Positions 7,064 to 15,009 of a stretch of 25,562 nucleotides of DNA are shown here, piece after piece. Both the position numbers and the translations under genes were made by a program. The notes beneath the pieces are model-generated. The model ran no database searches and was not told where the DNA came from. It was given only the letters and a program-made list of their open reading frames with translations. The DNA comes from an uncultured Ruminococcus sp. GTDB lineage: Bacteria; Bacillota; Clostridia; Oscillospirales; Ruminococcaceae. Location: assembly GCA_937901485.1 (NCBI GenBank), contig CALGTT010000240.1, positions 1 to 25,562 of the forward strand. Direction: 5' to 3'. How positions within the stretch are numbered: the first letter of the stretch is position 1; each line of letters begins with the position of its first letter.

Positions 7064-8039
7064 GATCTACGGCGCGTATTTCCGCACAGTTGAGCGCATT
7101 CTATCACAGGAGCGCATCACGCAGAAAGAAGTGCAGAGCATCATACAGGCGGAGGCGTTCCGCGATTCCCTGCTGTTCCTGCCGCAGAAGATCCTGCCGG
7201 AAACGCCCGAAAGCTGGGGACTTCTGCGCAGACATGCGGACGGGACGACGGGGCGCATCACAAAGCACGAACCGCCGCATTACCTGACGCTTTTGCAGAA
7301 GCGGTGGCTGAAAGCCAAACTGAATGATCCGAAAATGCACCTGTTCCTGTCGGATGCGGAGCTTGCCGCGCTTGACGCGGAGCTTGCGGACACTGCGCCG
7401 CTGTATCCGGACGGGGTGTTCCGGTATTTCGATCGGTTCAGTGACGGCGATCCCTATGAAAGCGCGAAGTACCGCCGCACATTCCGCAAGCTCCTGCGTG
7501 CGATCCGGCGGCGGGAGGTGGTGGCAGTGGAATACCGTTCGGGAAAGGGTTCGGCGGTACGCGGCTTTTTCCTGCCGCTGAAGCTTGAATATTCGCGGAA
7601 GAACGACAAATTCCGCCTGTACTGCTGCCGCATCCGTAAGAAACGCGCGGGCGGCGCAGGCGTTCTGAACGTCGGGCGGATCGTGGATCTGCAAAGCACG
7701 GGCTGGGAGTTTCCGGAGCGCGAAGTGCCGCCGGACATCTTCACGCGCGGCAGATGCAGCGAGCCGGTGCAGGTGCGCGTGTATGAGGAACGCAACGGGA
7801 TCGAACGGTTTCTGATGGAATTTGCGTCCTACGAAAAGCACGCGGAGCGCGACGAGGAGAGCCGGAGCTGTCTGGTGCACCTCTGGTACGACACGCAGGA
7901 GGAAACAGAACTGCTCATCCGTCTGTTGGGGTTCGGGCCGGTCGTGGAGATCCTTTCGCCGCCGGAATTCCGCGCACAGGCGGCAAAACGCACAGCAAAA
8001 CAGTACGCGCTTTTACACAATCAGCAGGCTGGCACATGA
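7047..8039 (+). CDS. Second WYL-domain protein
   Basis: A 330-aa protein translationally coupled to the first WYL regulator (17-nt overlap; its AAAAAGGAGG site lies inside the upstream gene, which fixes the start at 7047 rather than the upstream ATGs). The N-terminal half (1-140) is rich in Leu/Arg and carries no obvious canonical winged helix. The WYL-like region spans about 146-217 (RRREVVAVEYRSGKG, then FFLPLKLEYS and FRLYCCRI), with a C-terminal domain to 330. It may act as a heterodimer partner of the first WYL protein, as PafB and PafC do, or as a ligand sensor without its own DNA contact. Codon use is GC-rich like the first WYL gene and unlike the NACHT gene. Confidence 0.8.
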   Translation: MELFSEIYGAYFRTVERILSQERITQKEVQSIIQAEAFRDSLLFLPQKILPETPESWGLLRRHADGTTGRITKHEPPHYLTLLQKRWLKAKLNDPKMHLFLSDAELAALDAELADTAPLYPDGVFRYFDRFSDGDPYESAKYRRTFRKLLRAIRRREVVAVEYRSGKGSAVRGFFLPLKLEYSRKNDKFRLYCCRIRKKRAGGAGVLNVGRIVDLQSTGWEFPEREVPPDIFTRGRCSEPVQVRVYEERNGIERFLMEFASYEKHAERDEESRSCLVHLWYDTQEETELLIRLLGFGPVVEILSPPEFRAQAAKRTAKQYALLHNQQAGT

Positions 8040-8055
8040 TGGAGATAACAAGCAG

Positions 8056-8088
8056 ATCCCCCGCCATACAGCGGGGGATTCTTTGTTT
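8056..8088 (+). terminator. Terminator between convergent genes
   Basis: ATCCCCCGC (8056-8064) pairs with GCGGGGGAT (8071-8079), followed by TCTTTGTTT. It ends the WYL operon and may also serve the convergent dockerin gene, though the minus-strand U-tract is weaker. Confidence 0.8.
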
Positions 8089-8095
8089 GATACGA

Positions 8096-9994
8096 TCAGA
8101 AATAATTGCCGCAAAGGAACGCCTCACGTTCCGCACTGCTCATGTTCATAAACCGTTTCATCAGTGCAATGTCAAATGCGTCCACTACGCCATCCTTTGT
8201 AAAGTCCATCGCTTTGAGCGTGATTTTCTCAGCAGACAGCCTGCCAAGCATATACTGCGTCATTGTATCAAGATCCTGCTGATCGGCAATCACGCCGTCA
8301 TTGTTCGCATCACCAAGCATTACCCGCTGCGCAGGGGCTGTTGTTTCAGTCGTTTCGGTGGTCGCTTCAGTGGATGTCTGCACACTCATTTTGGTAGTCG
8401 TTTCGCTGAATGTCTCCGCGGTCGTTGCGGTGGTCGTTTCAGCTGTTGTTTCAGTGGTCGTTTCAACTGTTGTTTCGGCGGTTGTTTCAGTGGTGGTGGT
8501 TGTCTCCTCCGGTACAGTGGTTTCCGGCTCAGTAGGTTCGGGCAGGAAGGGATTCTGCGGGATGAGAGCAGTCAGATCCCTGAAATAGTATTCCTGCACT
8601 ATCCATTTATCGGGTTCATCACCAAGAGTGGCGTTCAGCTTGCCGTTCCAGATATTCACACCCATATATTTCAGGTAGTTGGCTTTGTCTTCTTCCGTGC
8701 GCTCTGCAATGATCTCCTCTTGATAGGTATTTGTCTCGGGGTCTCTCCAGTAAACTCTGACGGAATCACGGTATGTGTAAAGCAGATCCCCATTGAAATT
8801 CTGCAGAGCATAGTAGTTATACACTCCTGTTTTGCCAATGTCATAAAAGTCTTTCTTAAGCACCTCACGCACTTCATAGGAGATCTCCCCTTGCTCGTCT
8901 TCCACAAGATCCCACAGGATCAGATCGCCGCGATAGTAATTGCTTTCCTCAGTTGGCATGATCATCGCCCAGCCGTCCCGATGCGGTACGATCGTAGAAC
9001 GAATCCTTCTGCGGCAGTACTCGTCCAGTCGCAGATTTTTATACGTTGCATCCTTCGTGATCCAGATGGCATCATCAAATTCCGTTCCCACATCCTTTGG
9101 CAGGACGTTTTTTTCGATTGTCTCCCAGTCCGTTGTATTGTAGCCGGAGATATCATACAGTCCGTTATTGCTTCTCAGGAAATAGTCATAGATCATCATA
9201 CCGCTGTATGGTGAATAGGCATCTCCATTGGTGACATCCGCATGATACCATGCATTGCCGATCTTCACCATATTCCACATATGCGTTTCGATCGTACTGC
9301 TGACCGGAATGCTTTCGATCCCCACCCTGCGCAGCAGTGCACCATAGAACCATGTGTAGCCCTCGCAGAGCGACGTGCGTTTCTCCAGTGCATCGATCAG
9401 TGCGCCGGTGGTACTCTCATTGTAGGTCAGATAATCCGCAACAACGCCATACAGATACATCGCTTTTTCTACATCCAGCCAGTCCGCATCCACACCGGAA
9501 ACAAAGTAGTCCAGTTTTTCATGCAGCTCGTTATAGCACTCGTAGTATTCGGTCTGATCGGATGGATCTACACTATAGCGAACAAAGATACCATCCATAT
9601 CGTCACCGCCGACGATCGAGCCCTGACGCTCCGCAAGTACTCCGACATCCGTGTTCATGACAACATAGGAAAAAATGCCGTTCACTCGATTTTTCTCAAA
9701 CTCGGACAGTCCGATATTGCTTTCATTGTCACGAACTTTCTCCAGATTCACATATTCCCCGCGATCCCTGAGCGTTGTATAGATCCTTTCCGCGATCCTG
9801 TTCATTTCGCTGTCACTGAAATAGCCATGTGAATCATGCAGGGAAAATTCCGGTATTTCCGCATCCTCTGCAAAATCCACTTCTGCCTTGCTCTTCACCT
9901 GCTCCTGCGCCTGTACAGGGAAAAGCGATGCGTGCATAAACAAAAAACATGCCGCTATACATGCGGACGCTCTTCTCTTTATACTATTAGTCAT
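8096..9994 (-). CDS. Secreted transglutaminase-like protein with C-terminal dockerin
   Basis: 632 aa. It has a signal peptide (about 1-30: basic MTNSIKRR, hydrophobic core, QAQ), then an unassigned N-terminal region. A transglutaminase/peptidase-like core follows with the triad in order: Cys210 (SLCEGYTW), His238 (THMWN) and Asp253 (HADVT). After it come a domain of unknown role (about 290-485), a Thr/Glu-rich linker (487-557) and a dockerin (558-632). The dockerin has one clear Ca loop, GDANNDGV, and a second, DFTKDGVVDAF. The ATG at 9992-9994 follows AAAGGAG; longer in-frame starts lie in the promoter. Known family members cleave or crosslink peptides, but the substrate is unknown here. It would be exported and docked to a scaffoldin. 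It is a paralogue of the divergent neighbour. Confidence 0.88.
   Translation of the reverse strand: MTNSIKRRASACIAACFLFMHASLFPVQAQEQVKSKAEVDFAEDAEIPEFSLHDSHGYFSDSEMNRIAERIYTTLRDRGEYVNLEKVRDNESNIGLSEFEKNRVNGIFSYVVMNTDVGVLAERQGSIVGGDDMDGIFVRYSVDPSDQTEYYECYNELHEKLDYFVSGVDADWLDVEKAMYLYGVVADYLTYNESTTGALIDALEKRTSLCEGYTWFYGALLRRVGIESIPVSSTIETHMWNMVKIGNAWYHADVTNGDAYSPYSGMMIYDYFLRSNNGLYDISGYNTTDWETIEKNVLPKDVGTEFDDAIWITKDATYKNLRLDEYCRRRIRSTIVPHRDGWAMIMPTEESNYYRGDLILWDLVEDEQGEISYEVREVLKKDFYDIGKTGVYNYYALQNFNGDLLYTYRDSVRVYWRDPETNTYQEEIIAERTEEDKANYLKYMGVNIWNGKLNATLGDEPDKWIVQEYYFRDLTALIPQNPFLPEPTEPETTVPEETTTTTETTAETTVETTTETTAETTTATTAETFSETTTKMSVQTSTEATTETTETTAPAQRVMLGDANNDGVIADQQDLDTMTQYMLGRLSAEKITLKAMDFTKDGVVDAFDIALMKRFMNMSSAEREAFLCGNYF
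8324..8536 (-). repeat. Coding Thr/Glu-rich linker repeat
   Basis: About 71 codons dominated by ACn and GAA in an irregular ETTxETT pattern, separating the catalytic part from the dockerin. Such linkers are commonly O-glycosylated in cellulosomal proteins. Confidence 0.8.
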
Positions 9995-10060
9995 ACAACC
10001 CTCTCCTTTTGCAGTATGCAAATTCTTGTTTTTGTTTGCAGTGTTTGTCTTTCTATTCTG

Positions 10061-10089
10061 ATTGTACCATATTTTGTGCATTTTGTCAA
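10061..10089 (-). promoter_or_regulatory. Promoter of the minus-strand transglutaminase-dockerin gene
   Basis: Minus strand TTGACA (10084-10089), 17-nt spacer, TACAAT (10061-10066), leaving a ~60-nt leader. Confidence 0.85.
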
Positions 10090-10116
10090 ATGGTATTTCC
10101 CATTTTCTACCTTTTG

Positions 10117-10135
10117 CATATACGCAGTGTATATG
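10117..10135. promoter_or_regulatory. Small inverted repeat, possible operator
   Basis: CATATAC and GTATATG are exact inverted repeats separated by 5 nt, 28 nt upstream of the minus promoter's -35 box. The position fits a regulator site. No regulator is suggested by the neighbours. Confidence 0.35.
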
Positions 10136-10372
10136 TTCTTGGCAGATTGCATTAAGATTGTTTTCAAATTATGTCCAACTATGAATAATATGTTGCCCTG
10201 CGCGGCAGTCAGAAGTTTTTGCATTTTTCACAGAAACAGACATATTCTGACTAAAAAATGAACCAATTATTAACGCTTTACCGCTTTAGTGCGATTCCTT
10301 AAAATACTTCAACTCAAAGTGCACAAAAAATTACCATCAGTATATGCAATGTGTCAATTTTTTCAATTTCTC

Positions 10373-10401
10373 TTGACATTTTGCATAATTAATGCTAAAA
10401 T
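10373..10401 (+). promoter_or_regulatory. Promoter of the plus-strand transglutaminase-dockerin gene
   Basis: TTGACA (10373-10378), 17-nt spacer, TAAAAT (10396-10401), leaving a ~60-nt leader before the start codon. Confidence 0.85.
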
Positions 10402-10467
10402 ATCAGTAAACAATTAGTTCGTTTGTATCTATGGTAGAATAAACATTTTGAAAAAGGAGTTGGTAAT

Positions 10468-12432
10468 ATGACGAATAGTATAAAACGTTTTATCGCTGTC
10501 TGTGCAGCGGGCTGCATCACGATGATGCAGGGTTTGCAGCTTCCGGCGCGTGCAGAGGAAGCACAGCCGGACTTTTCTGCATTTGGTGCTGTTGGTATTT
10601 TCACGGAGGAAGAAACCGAAAAGCTTGCAACAGTGATCTACGATGGACTTGTCGCGCATAGTGCCAAAATTTCACTGCGCGGAGACGGAATGCCGGCTAT
10701 CCCGACCTCTCAGGAGGGTGTTGATTCCCTCGGCACGATCTTCAGAAGCGTTGTTGCCGGCTGGGATGCAGGTCTGCTGACCAACAAAAACAGTATGCCG
10801 TACTATCTCAACTCTTCCGGTGTCACAGCGATCGCCCCGAATTATCTGGTGGACGATGCATCCTACGATGCAGAATTTGCTGCAATGACTGCCCTGATGG
10901 ATGAAGCGGTTTCCGGCGTGCAGGAAACATGGTCGAAGGCAGAAAAGGCACTGTACATCCACGACTGGATGTCAGATCATTACAGCTATGACGACAGCAT
11001 CTATGAAACCACGACGGAAGAATACCTGTGCCATACAGCATATGGTATGCTCAAGCGTGATATGGCAGTTTGCGAGGGTTACGCATGGCTCTACACCCTG
11101 CTTTTGCGGCGTGTGGGCGTGGATTCCATTATGGTCACAAGCGAAGAGCTTCTGCACGCATGGAATCTGCTGGAAATCGACGGCAGCATGTATCATGTGG
11201 ATGTAACATGGGATGATCTTTATGACGAATTCCCCGGTCGCATCGGCTACAGCAGCTTCCTCAAGAGCAACGAGGGAATGGAGTATTCCAATCATTACAC
11301 CACGGACTGGGAAACAACCACAGGTGTCTCGGTCTATGATCTGCCCGTTTCGGACAAATACGATTACGGATTCTGGAACAATTCCACTACCACGATCGAA
11401 CCCTTTGAGGATGGTTCATGGATCGCGGTGTATCCGGAGCGAATGGATCTCACAACCGGACAGTTTACCAAATGCATCTTCGATCCTGAAACCGCAGAAT
11501 CAGAAACTTCCATCATCCTCAGCCACAGCGCGCGCTGGGGAAGCAACGCGAGAACGTATATTGTCACAGAAATGTATGAGGGCACTCTCTACTACACCAC
11601 ACCCCGAAGCATTTTTGCACTGCGTGACGGTGTTGTTGTCTGGCTGTTTGATCTGCCGGAAGATGTCACCGAGGAGATCTATGGCATGTATATTGAAAAC
11701 GGTGTGATGCATTATTTTACAGGTTCTTCACCCGTATCCGATCCTGAGGAATACACGGTGGATCTTGCAGATTATCAGCAGACGATCGAGAATGCTGTAA
11801 TTTCCGGCGGTACTTCCTCTGAGGAAGAAACCACCACCACAACCACAACCACAACCACAACAACCGAGACAACCACCACTACAACTACCACTACTACAAC
11901 ATCCGAAACGACTACTACCACAACTACCACCACAACTCCTGAGACAACTACCACAACTGAAACTACCACTACTGCCAAGGCAACTACCACAAAGGCGACC
12001 ACAAAGGCAACCACCAAGGCAACTACTACAAAGGCGACCACCAAGGCAACTACTACAAAGGCAACCACCAAGGCAACTACTACAAAGGCAACCACCAAGG
12101 CTACCACTAAGGCGACTACCACAAAGGCGACCACTAAGGCGACTACTAAGGCTACTACAAAGAAAACCACTAAGGCAACTACTGCAAAGGAAACCACCAA
12201 GGCTACCACTAAGGCTACCACTACCACCACAAAACCGGCTGAAGTATTTGAAACCGGCGATTTCACAGGCGATGGCGAGCTGAATATTCTGGATGTGATC
12301 TCTTTGCAGCAGTATCTGCTGGGCAAGCCGGCGGATGCAGAGAGCTGCGAACGCTGTGATCTGACGGATGATGGCTCTGTAGATGCATTTGACCTTGCAG
12401 TGCTCAAAAAGATGCTTTTAGCAAAGGCATAA
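10468..12432 (+). CDS. Secreted transglutaminase-like protein with Thr/Lys linker and dockerin
   Basis: 654 aa, with a signal peptide (about 1-31, ending PARAEEA). Its first seven residues, MTNSIKR, match the divergent paralogue. The transglutaminase-like core carries Cys202 (VCEGYAW), His230 (LLHAWN) and Asp245 (YHVDVTW), with the upstream helix IHDWMSDHYSYD (164-175). An unassigned region follows to about 450. The linker has two parts: poly-Thr with Glu (452-500) and K-A-T-T repeats (about 503-588). The C-terminal dockerin (595-654) has two Ca-loop repeats, DFTGDGELNILDV and DLTDDGSVDAFDL. ATG at 10468 follows AAAAAGGAG. The role is extracellular proteolysis or crosslinking on a scaffoldin, inferred from the fold; the substrate is unknown. 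Other members of this fold act as cell-wall-associated peptidases. Confidence 0.9.
   Translation: MTNSIKRFIAVCAAGCITMMQGLQLPARAEEAQPDFSAFGAVGIFTEEETEKLATVIYDGLVAHSAKISLRGDGMPAIPTSQEGVDSLGTIFRSVVAGWDAGLLTNKNSMPYYLNSSGVTAIAPNYLVDDASYDAEFAAMTALMDEAVSGVQETWSKAEKALYIHDWMSDHYSYDDSIYETTTEEYLCHTAYGMLKRDMAVCEGYAWLYTLLLRRVGVDSIMVTSEELLHAWNLLEIDGSMYHVDVTWDDLYDEFPGRIGYSSFLKSNEGMEYSNHYTTDWETTTGVSVYDLPVSDKYDYGFWNNSTTTIEPFEDGSWIAVYPERMDLTTGQFTKCIFDPETAESETSIILSHSARWGSNARTYIVTEMYEGTLYYTTPRSIFALRDGVVVWLFDLPEDVTEEIYGMYIENGVMHYFTGSSPVSDPEEYTVDLADYQQTIENAVISGGTSSEEETTTTTTTTTTTTETTTTTTTTTTTSETTTTTTTTTTPETTTTTETTTTAKATTTKATTKATTKATTTKATTKATTTKATTKATTTKATTKATTKATTTKATTKATTKATTKKTTKATTAKETTKATTKATTTTTKPAEVFETGDFTGDGELNILDVISLQQYLLGKPADAESCERCDLTDDGSVDAFDLAVLKKMLLAKA
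11821..12240 (+). repeat. Coding minisatellite: poly-Thr then Lys-Ala-Thr-Thr repeats
   Basis: About 140 codons. The first third is nearly all ACn. The rest alternates K-A-T-T and K-A-T-T-T, written with AAGGC(A/G/T)AC units of 12 and 15 bp. The close DNA identity between units suggests recent expansion and likely length variation between strains. Confidence 0.95.
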
Positions 12433-12437
12433 AAACC

Positions 12438-12470
12438 AACCCCCGCTGATCAGGCGGGGGTTCACTGTTT
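12438..12470 (+). terminator. Terminator of the plus-strand transglutaminase gene
   Basis: AACCCCCGC (12438-12446) pairs with GCGGGGGTT (12454-12462), followed by CACTGTTT. It has a strong stem and a modest U-tract. Confidence 0.75.
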
Positions 12471-12473
12471 CCC

Positions 12474-12507
12474 AAAAAAAGACTGCCGCACATCACATGC
12501 GGCAGTC
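12474..12507 (-). terminator. Terminator of the dehydrogenase-epimerase operon
   Basis: A 10-bp stem (12481-12490 with 12498-12507) is followed on the minus strand by seven U residues (12474-12480), immediately after the stop at 12514. Confidence 0.9.
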
Positions 12508-12513
12508 TGCAAA

Positions 12514-13533
12514 TTACCCTCTTACTTCCGATTTCGCGCGTTCCATTGCCGCGATCACGCGGTCACAGTAGGCATCGAATTCCGGATCTTCCACCTGCAA
12601 TTCCGGATGTGCCAGCACATGGGCAATGGTCTTGCGGATGCCCATATCAAAGCGCATATCCGCCCTGAAGCCCGGCACGGCACGCTTGAGCTTGGAATTG
12701 TCGAATACCACGGAATTCGACTTGTCCCCCGTCAGGCTGCCCAGAAAATCATAGTCACTGGTGCTGTACAGGAACTCCGACGGCACATAGCACGCTTTCA
12801 GCTCCACGCCGAGCGCGTCCGCGATCGACTGGTAGATCTGGTTCCATGTCAGGCTCTCGTCCGAGGTGATGTGATAAGTCTCACCGATGGCATGGAGATT
12901 GCCCATCAGCCCCACATAGCCCTTGGCAAAATCGCTGTTATGCGTCATTGTCCACAGGGATGTGCCGTCACCGTGGATGATGACGGGCTTGCCGTCCAGC
13001 ATTCTGCGGATGACCTGCCAGCTGCCCTTGCTTCCATGCACGCCCAGCGGCACGGAACGTTCGTCATAGGTGTGGCTCGGACGTACGATCGTCACAGGGA
13101 AGCCGTTTTCACGGTACATCTTCATCAGATATTCCTCACACGCGATCTTGTTGCGCGAGTATTCCCAGTAGGGATTGGCAAGGGGTGTGCTCTCCGTGAT
13201 CTTGTAATCCGACAGGGGCTTCTGGTAGGCAGAAGCAGAGCTGATAAAGATGTACTGCTTGGTTCTGCCGTTGAACAGGCGGAAATCCCGTTCGAGCTGT
13301 TCCGGCACGAAGCCGATGAACTCACCGACCACATCAAAAGTCAGGTCGCCCAGTGCCTTGGCAGTTTCTTCCTCATTGCTGATATCTGCCTGAATGACCT
13401 TTACGCCCTCCGGCAGCTCCGCACTTCTTGTGCCGCGGTTGAGCAGGTAAAGCTCCCAGTCCGGCTTTTCTGCCAGCAGGCGTGTGATCGCCATGCTGAT
13501 GATGCCCGTGCCGCCGATCAGTAATGCTCTCAT
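12514..13533 (-). CDS. NAD-dependent epimerase/dehydratase (extended SDR)
   Basis: 339 aa. It is a Rossmann-fold short-chain dehydrogenase of the extended type: cofactor motif IGGTGIIS (6-13), a likely NAD/NADP-contacting Asn-Arg after strand 2 (LLNRGTR), catalytic-type Ser in FISSASAY (96-103) and YSRNK (125-129, the YxxxK dyad). The C-terminal half binds the sugar or other substrate and cannot be assigned. The HGDGTSLWTMTHNSDFA stretch is typical of nucleotide-sugar epimerase-like proteins. Its ribosome site, AAGGAGG, overlaps the stop codon of the alcohol dehydrogenase gene 12 nt upstream, so the two are one operon. The exact substrate is not deducible. Confidence 0.88.
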   Translation of the reverse strand: MRALLIGGTGIISMAITRLLAEKPDWELYLLNRGTRSAELPEGVKVIQADISNEEETAKALGDLTFDVVGEFIGFVPEQLERDFRLFNGRTKQYIFISSASAYQKPLSDYKITESTPLANPYWEYSRNKIACEEYLMKMYRENGFPVTIVRPSHTYDERSVPLGVHGSKGSWQVIRRMLDGKPVIIHGDGTSLWTMTHNSDFAKGYVGLMGNLHAIGETYHITSDESLTWNQIYQSIADALGVELKACYVPSEFLYSTSDYDFLGSLTGDKSNSVVFDNSKLKRAVPGFRADMRFDMGIRKTIAHVLAHPELQVEDPEFDAYCDRVIAAMERAKSEVRG

Positions 13534-13545
13534 ACGATGCCCTCC

Positions 13546-14727
13546 TTACAGTGCCGCATTTGCCGCGATGTGCAGGATCTCTGCCACATCCGCGGACGAA
13601 AGTGCCACAAAGCCGCCGGTCCTGCCGTCGCCCAGACCGAACTTCTCCACGAGCACCGGAATGTCCTCTTCCTTCGCGCCAAGCTCTGCAAAATTGATCG
13701 GCATACCGATATCATGCAGGAAGCGGCGGAAACATGCGATACCCTGACGGGCAGTTGCTTCGGGGTTTTCAAAATTCATCTCACAGCCCCAGATGCGCAC
13801 AGCCATCTGTGCAAAGCGCATCACATTATGATGGCAGACAAATTCCATCCACGCCGGCATCACGACCGCAAGACCTGCGCCGTGTGCACAGTCATACAGA
13901 CCTGACAGCTCATGCTCGATGCCGTGGCTGTTCCAGTCCTGACTCCTGCCGACACCCACGATGTCGTTGTGTGCGACCGTGCCAGCCCACATGATGTTGG
14001 CTCTTGCCTCGTAATTGTCGGGATCGGCAATGACTCTGGGAGTCTCCTTGATCATGGTCAGCAGGACTGCCTCACAGAGTCTGTCCGTGATCTCGACCTC
14101 GCTTGTGTTGGTGAAGTAACGCTCGAACACATGCGCCATGATATCCGTTGCACCGCAGGCGGTCTGGTATGCCGGAAGTGTCTGCGTCAGTGCCGGATTA
14201 AGGATGGAGAAACGCGGACGCAGCAGATCGGAGCCTGTGTCGCGTTTGAGCATTCCGTCTTCCTTTGTGACAACGGACGCGCCCGAACCCTCCGAGCCAG
14301 CCGCCGCGATGGTCAGCACCGTGCCAATGGGAAGTGCCTGTTCCACGGGCTTTCCGGTGCCATAGAAGTCCCAGAAATCGCCGTCATAGGGAACGCCGAG
14401 GGCAATGCCCTTTGCCGAGTCAATGCACGAGCCGCCGCCGACGGAGAGGATGAAATCCACCTGTTCCTGACGGCAAAGCTCGATGCCCTTGTAAATGAGC
14501 GTATCACGGGGATTGGGCTGCACGCCGCCGAGGAGGACATAGGTGATGCCTGCGGCATCGAGAGAGGCTTTCACGCGGTCAAGCAGACCGGAGCGCACGA
14601 CCGAGCCGGAGCCGTAGTGGATGAGCACGCGGCTGCCGCCGAATTTTCTGACATATTCACCGCAGCGGTTTTCGGTTTCCTTGCCGAACACGAATTCTGT
14701 GGGGCTGTAAAATGTAAAGTTTTCCAT
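13546..14727 (-). CDS. Iron-containing alcohol dehydrogenase (BDH/YqhD type)
   Basis: 393 aa, cytoplasmic, reduces aldehydes or oxidises alcohols with NAD(P)H. The N-terminal cofactor domain has GGGS (97-100) followed by CIDSAKGIA. The helical metal domain carries the ligand set D195, H199 (GATDIMAH), H268 (NSHGIEHEL) and H282 (DCAHGAG), which matches the positions in YqhD and clostridial butanol dehydrogenases. Family length is about 385-390 aa, so it is complete. The start follows AAAGGAAA. It is the first gene of an operon with the SDR epimerase. The physiological substrate is unknown. Fermentative aldehyde disposal is plausible for a gut clostridium. Confidence 0.92.
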   Translation of the reverse strand: MENFTFYSPTEFVFGKETENRCGEYVRKFGGSRVLIHYGSGSVVRSGLLDRVKASLDAAGITYVLLGGVQPNPRDTLIYKGIELCRQEQVDFILSVGGGSCIDSAKGIALGVPYDGDFWDFYGTGKPVEQALPIGTVLTIAAAGSEGSGASVVTKEDGMLKRDTGSDLLRPRFSILNPALTQTLPAYQTACGATDIMAHVFERYFTNTSEVEITDRLCEAVLLTMIKETPRVIADPDNYEARANIMWAGTVAHNDIVGVGRSQDWNSHGIEHELSGLYDCAHGAGLAVVMPAWMEFVCHHNVMRFAQMAVRIWGCEMNFENPEATARQGIACFRRFLHDIGMPINFAELGAKEEDIPVLVEKFGLGDGRTGGFVALSSADVAEILHIAANAAL

Positions 14728-14796
14728 ATTATCGTTTCCTTTCGCGCCTGACGGACGATCATTAAAAATTGTAAGTATGTCCGTGCTGATATTTCA

Positions 14797-14825
14797 ATTA
14801 TACCATATCTGCGCGTGTCTGGCAA
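14797..14825 (-). promoter_or_regulatory. Promoter of the dehydrogenase-epimerase operon
   Basis: Minus strand TTGCCA (14820-14825), 17-nt spacer, TATAAT (14797-14802). Confidence 0.75.
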
Positions 14826-14950
14826 TGCCTGCGGCTCTGGAAACTTGTACAAAAATACTATCCTATGATTATGCACTTTACCGTTTCTGGAATAAAACGT
14901 GCCGGGAGATGGTATGGATGTATTTTGCGGCGGCTTCGGACAGTGCGGCA

Positions 14951-14983
14951 AAATAAAAAAGCTTCCGATCACTCGGAAGCTTT
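14951..14983 (-). terminator. Terminator of the S41 peptidase operon
   Basis: An 11-bp stem (14958-14968 with 14973-14983, loop TCAC) with a minus-strand U-tract (14951-14960). It is nearly identical to the hairpin downstream of tRNA-Gln at 17693-17721. Confidence 0.9.
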
Positions 14984-15009
14984 CAAATATGAACTGCGGC
15001 AGAGCTGTT

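Larger units (their letters stand above)
9995..10467. other. Divergent 473-nt control region between two transglutaminase-dockerin genes
   Basis: AT-rich, with no gene. It contains a promoter for each flanking gene (10061-10089 minus, 10373-10401 plus) and a 7-bp inverted repeat, CATATAC-n5-GTATATG (10117-10135). The motif TTTTGCAT occurs near 10112, 10214 and 10379, and its complement lies in the minus promoter spacer. The ~280 nt between the promoters is longer than needed for simple divergence and may hold regulator sites; I recognise none. Confidence 0.6.

Noticed and set aside
8036..9214. A 392-aa plus-strand frame opposite the transglutaminase gene
   Set aside because: Contains a Gly/Cys/Phe-rich stretch that is only the reverse of the Thr-rich linker.
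11974..12237. Tandem repeats as a CRISPR or non-coding satellite
   Set aside because: All units are 12 or 15 bp and stay in frame with a secreted protein; no spacers.
11775..12407. A 210-aa Val-rich minus-strand frame
   Set aside because: It is the reverse complement of the Thr repeat of the dockerin protein.
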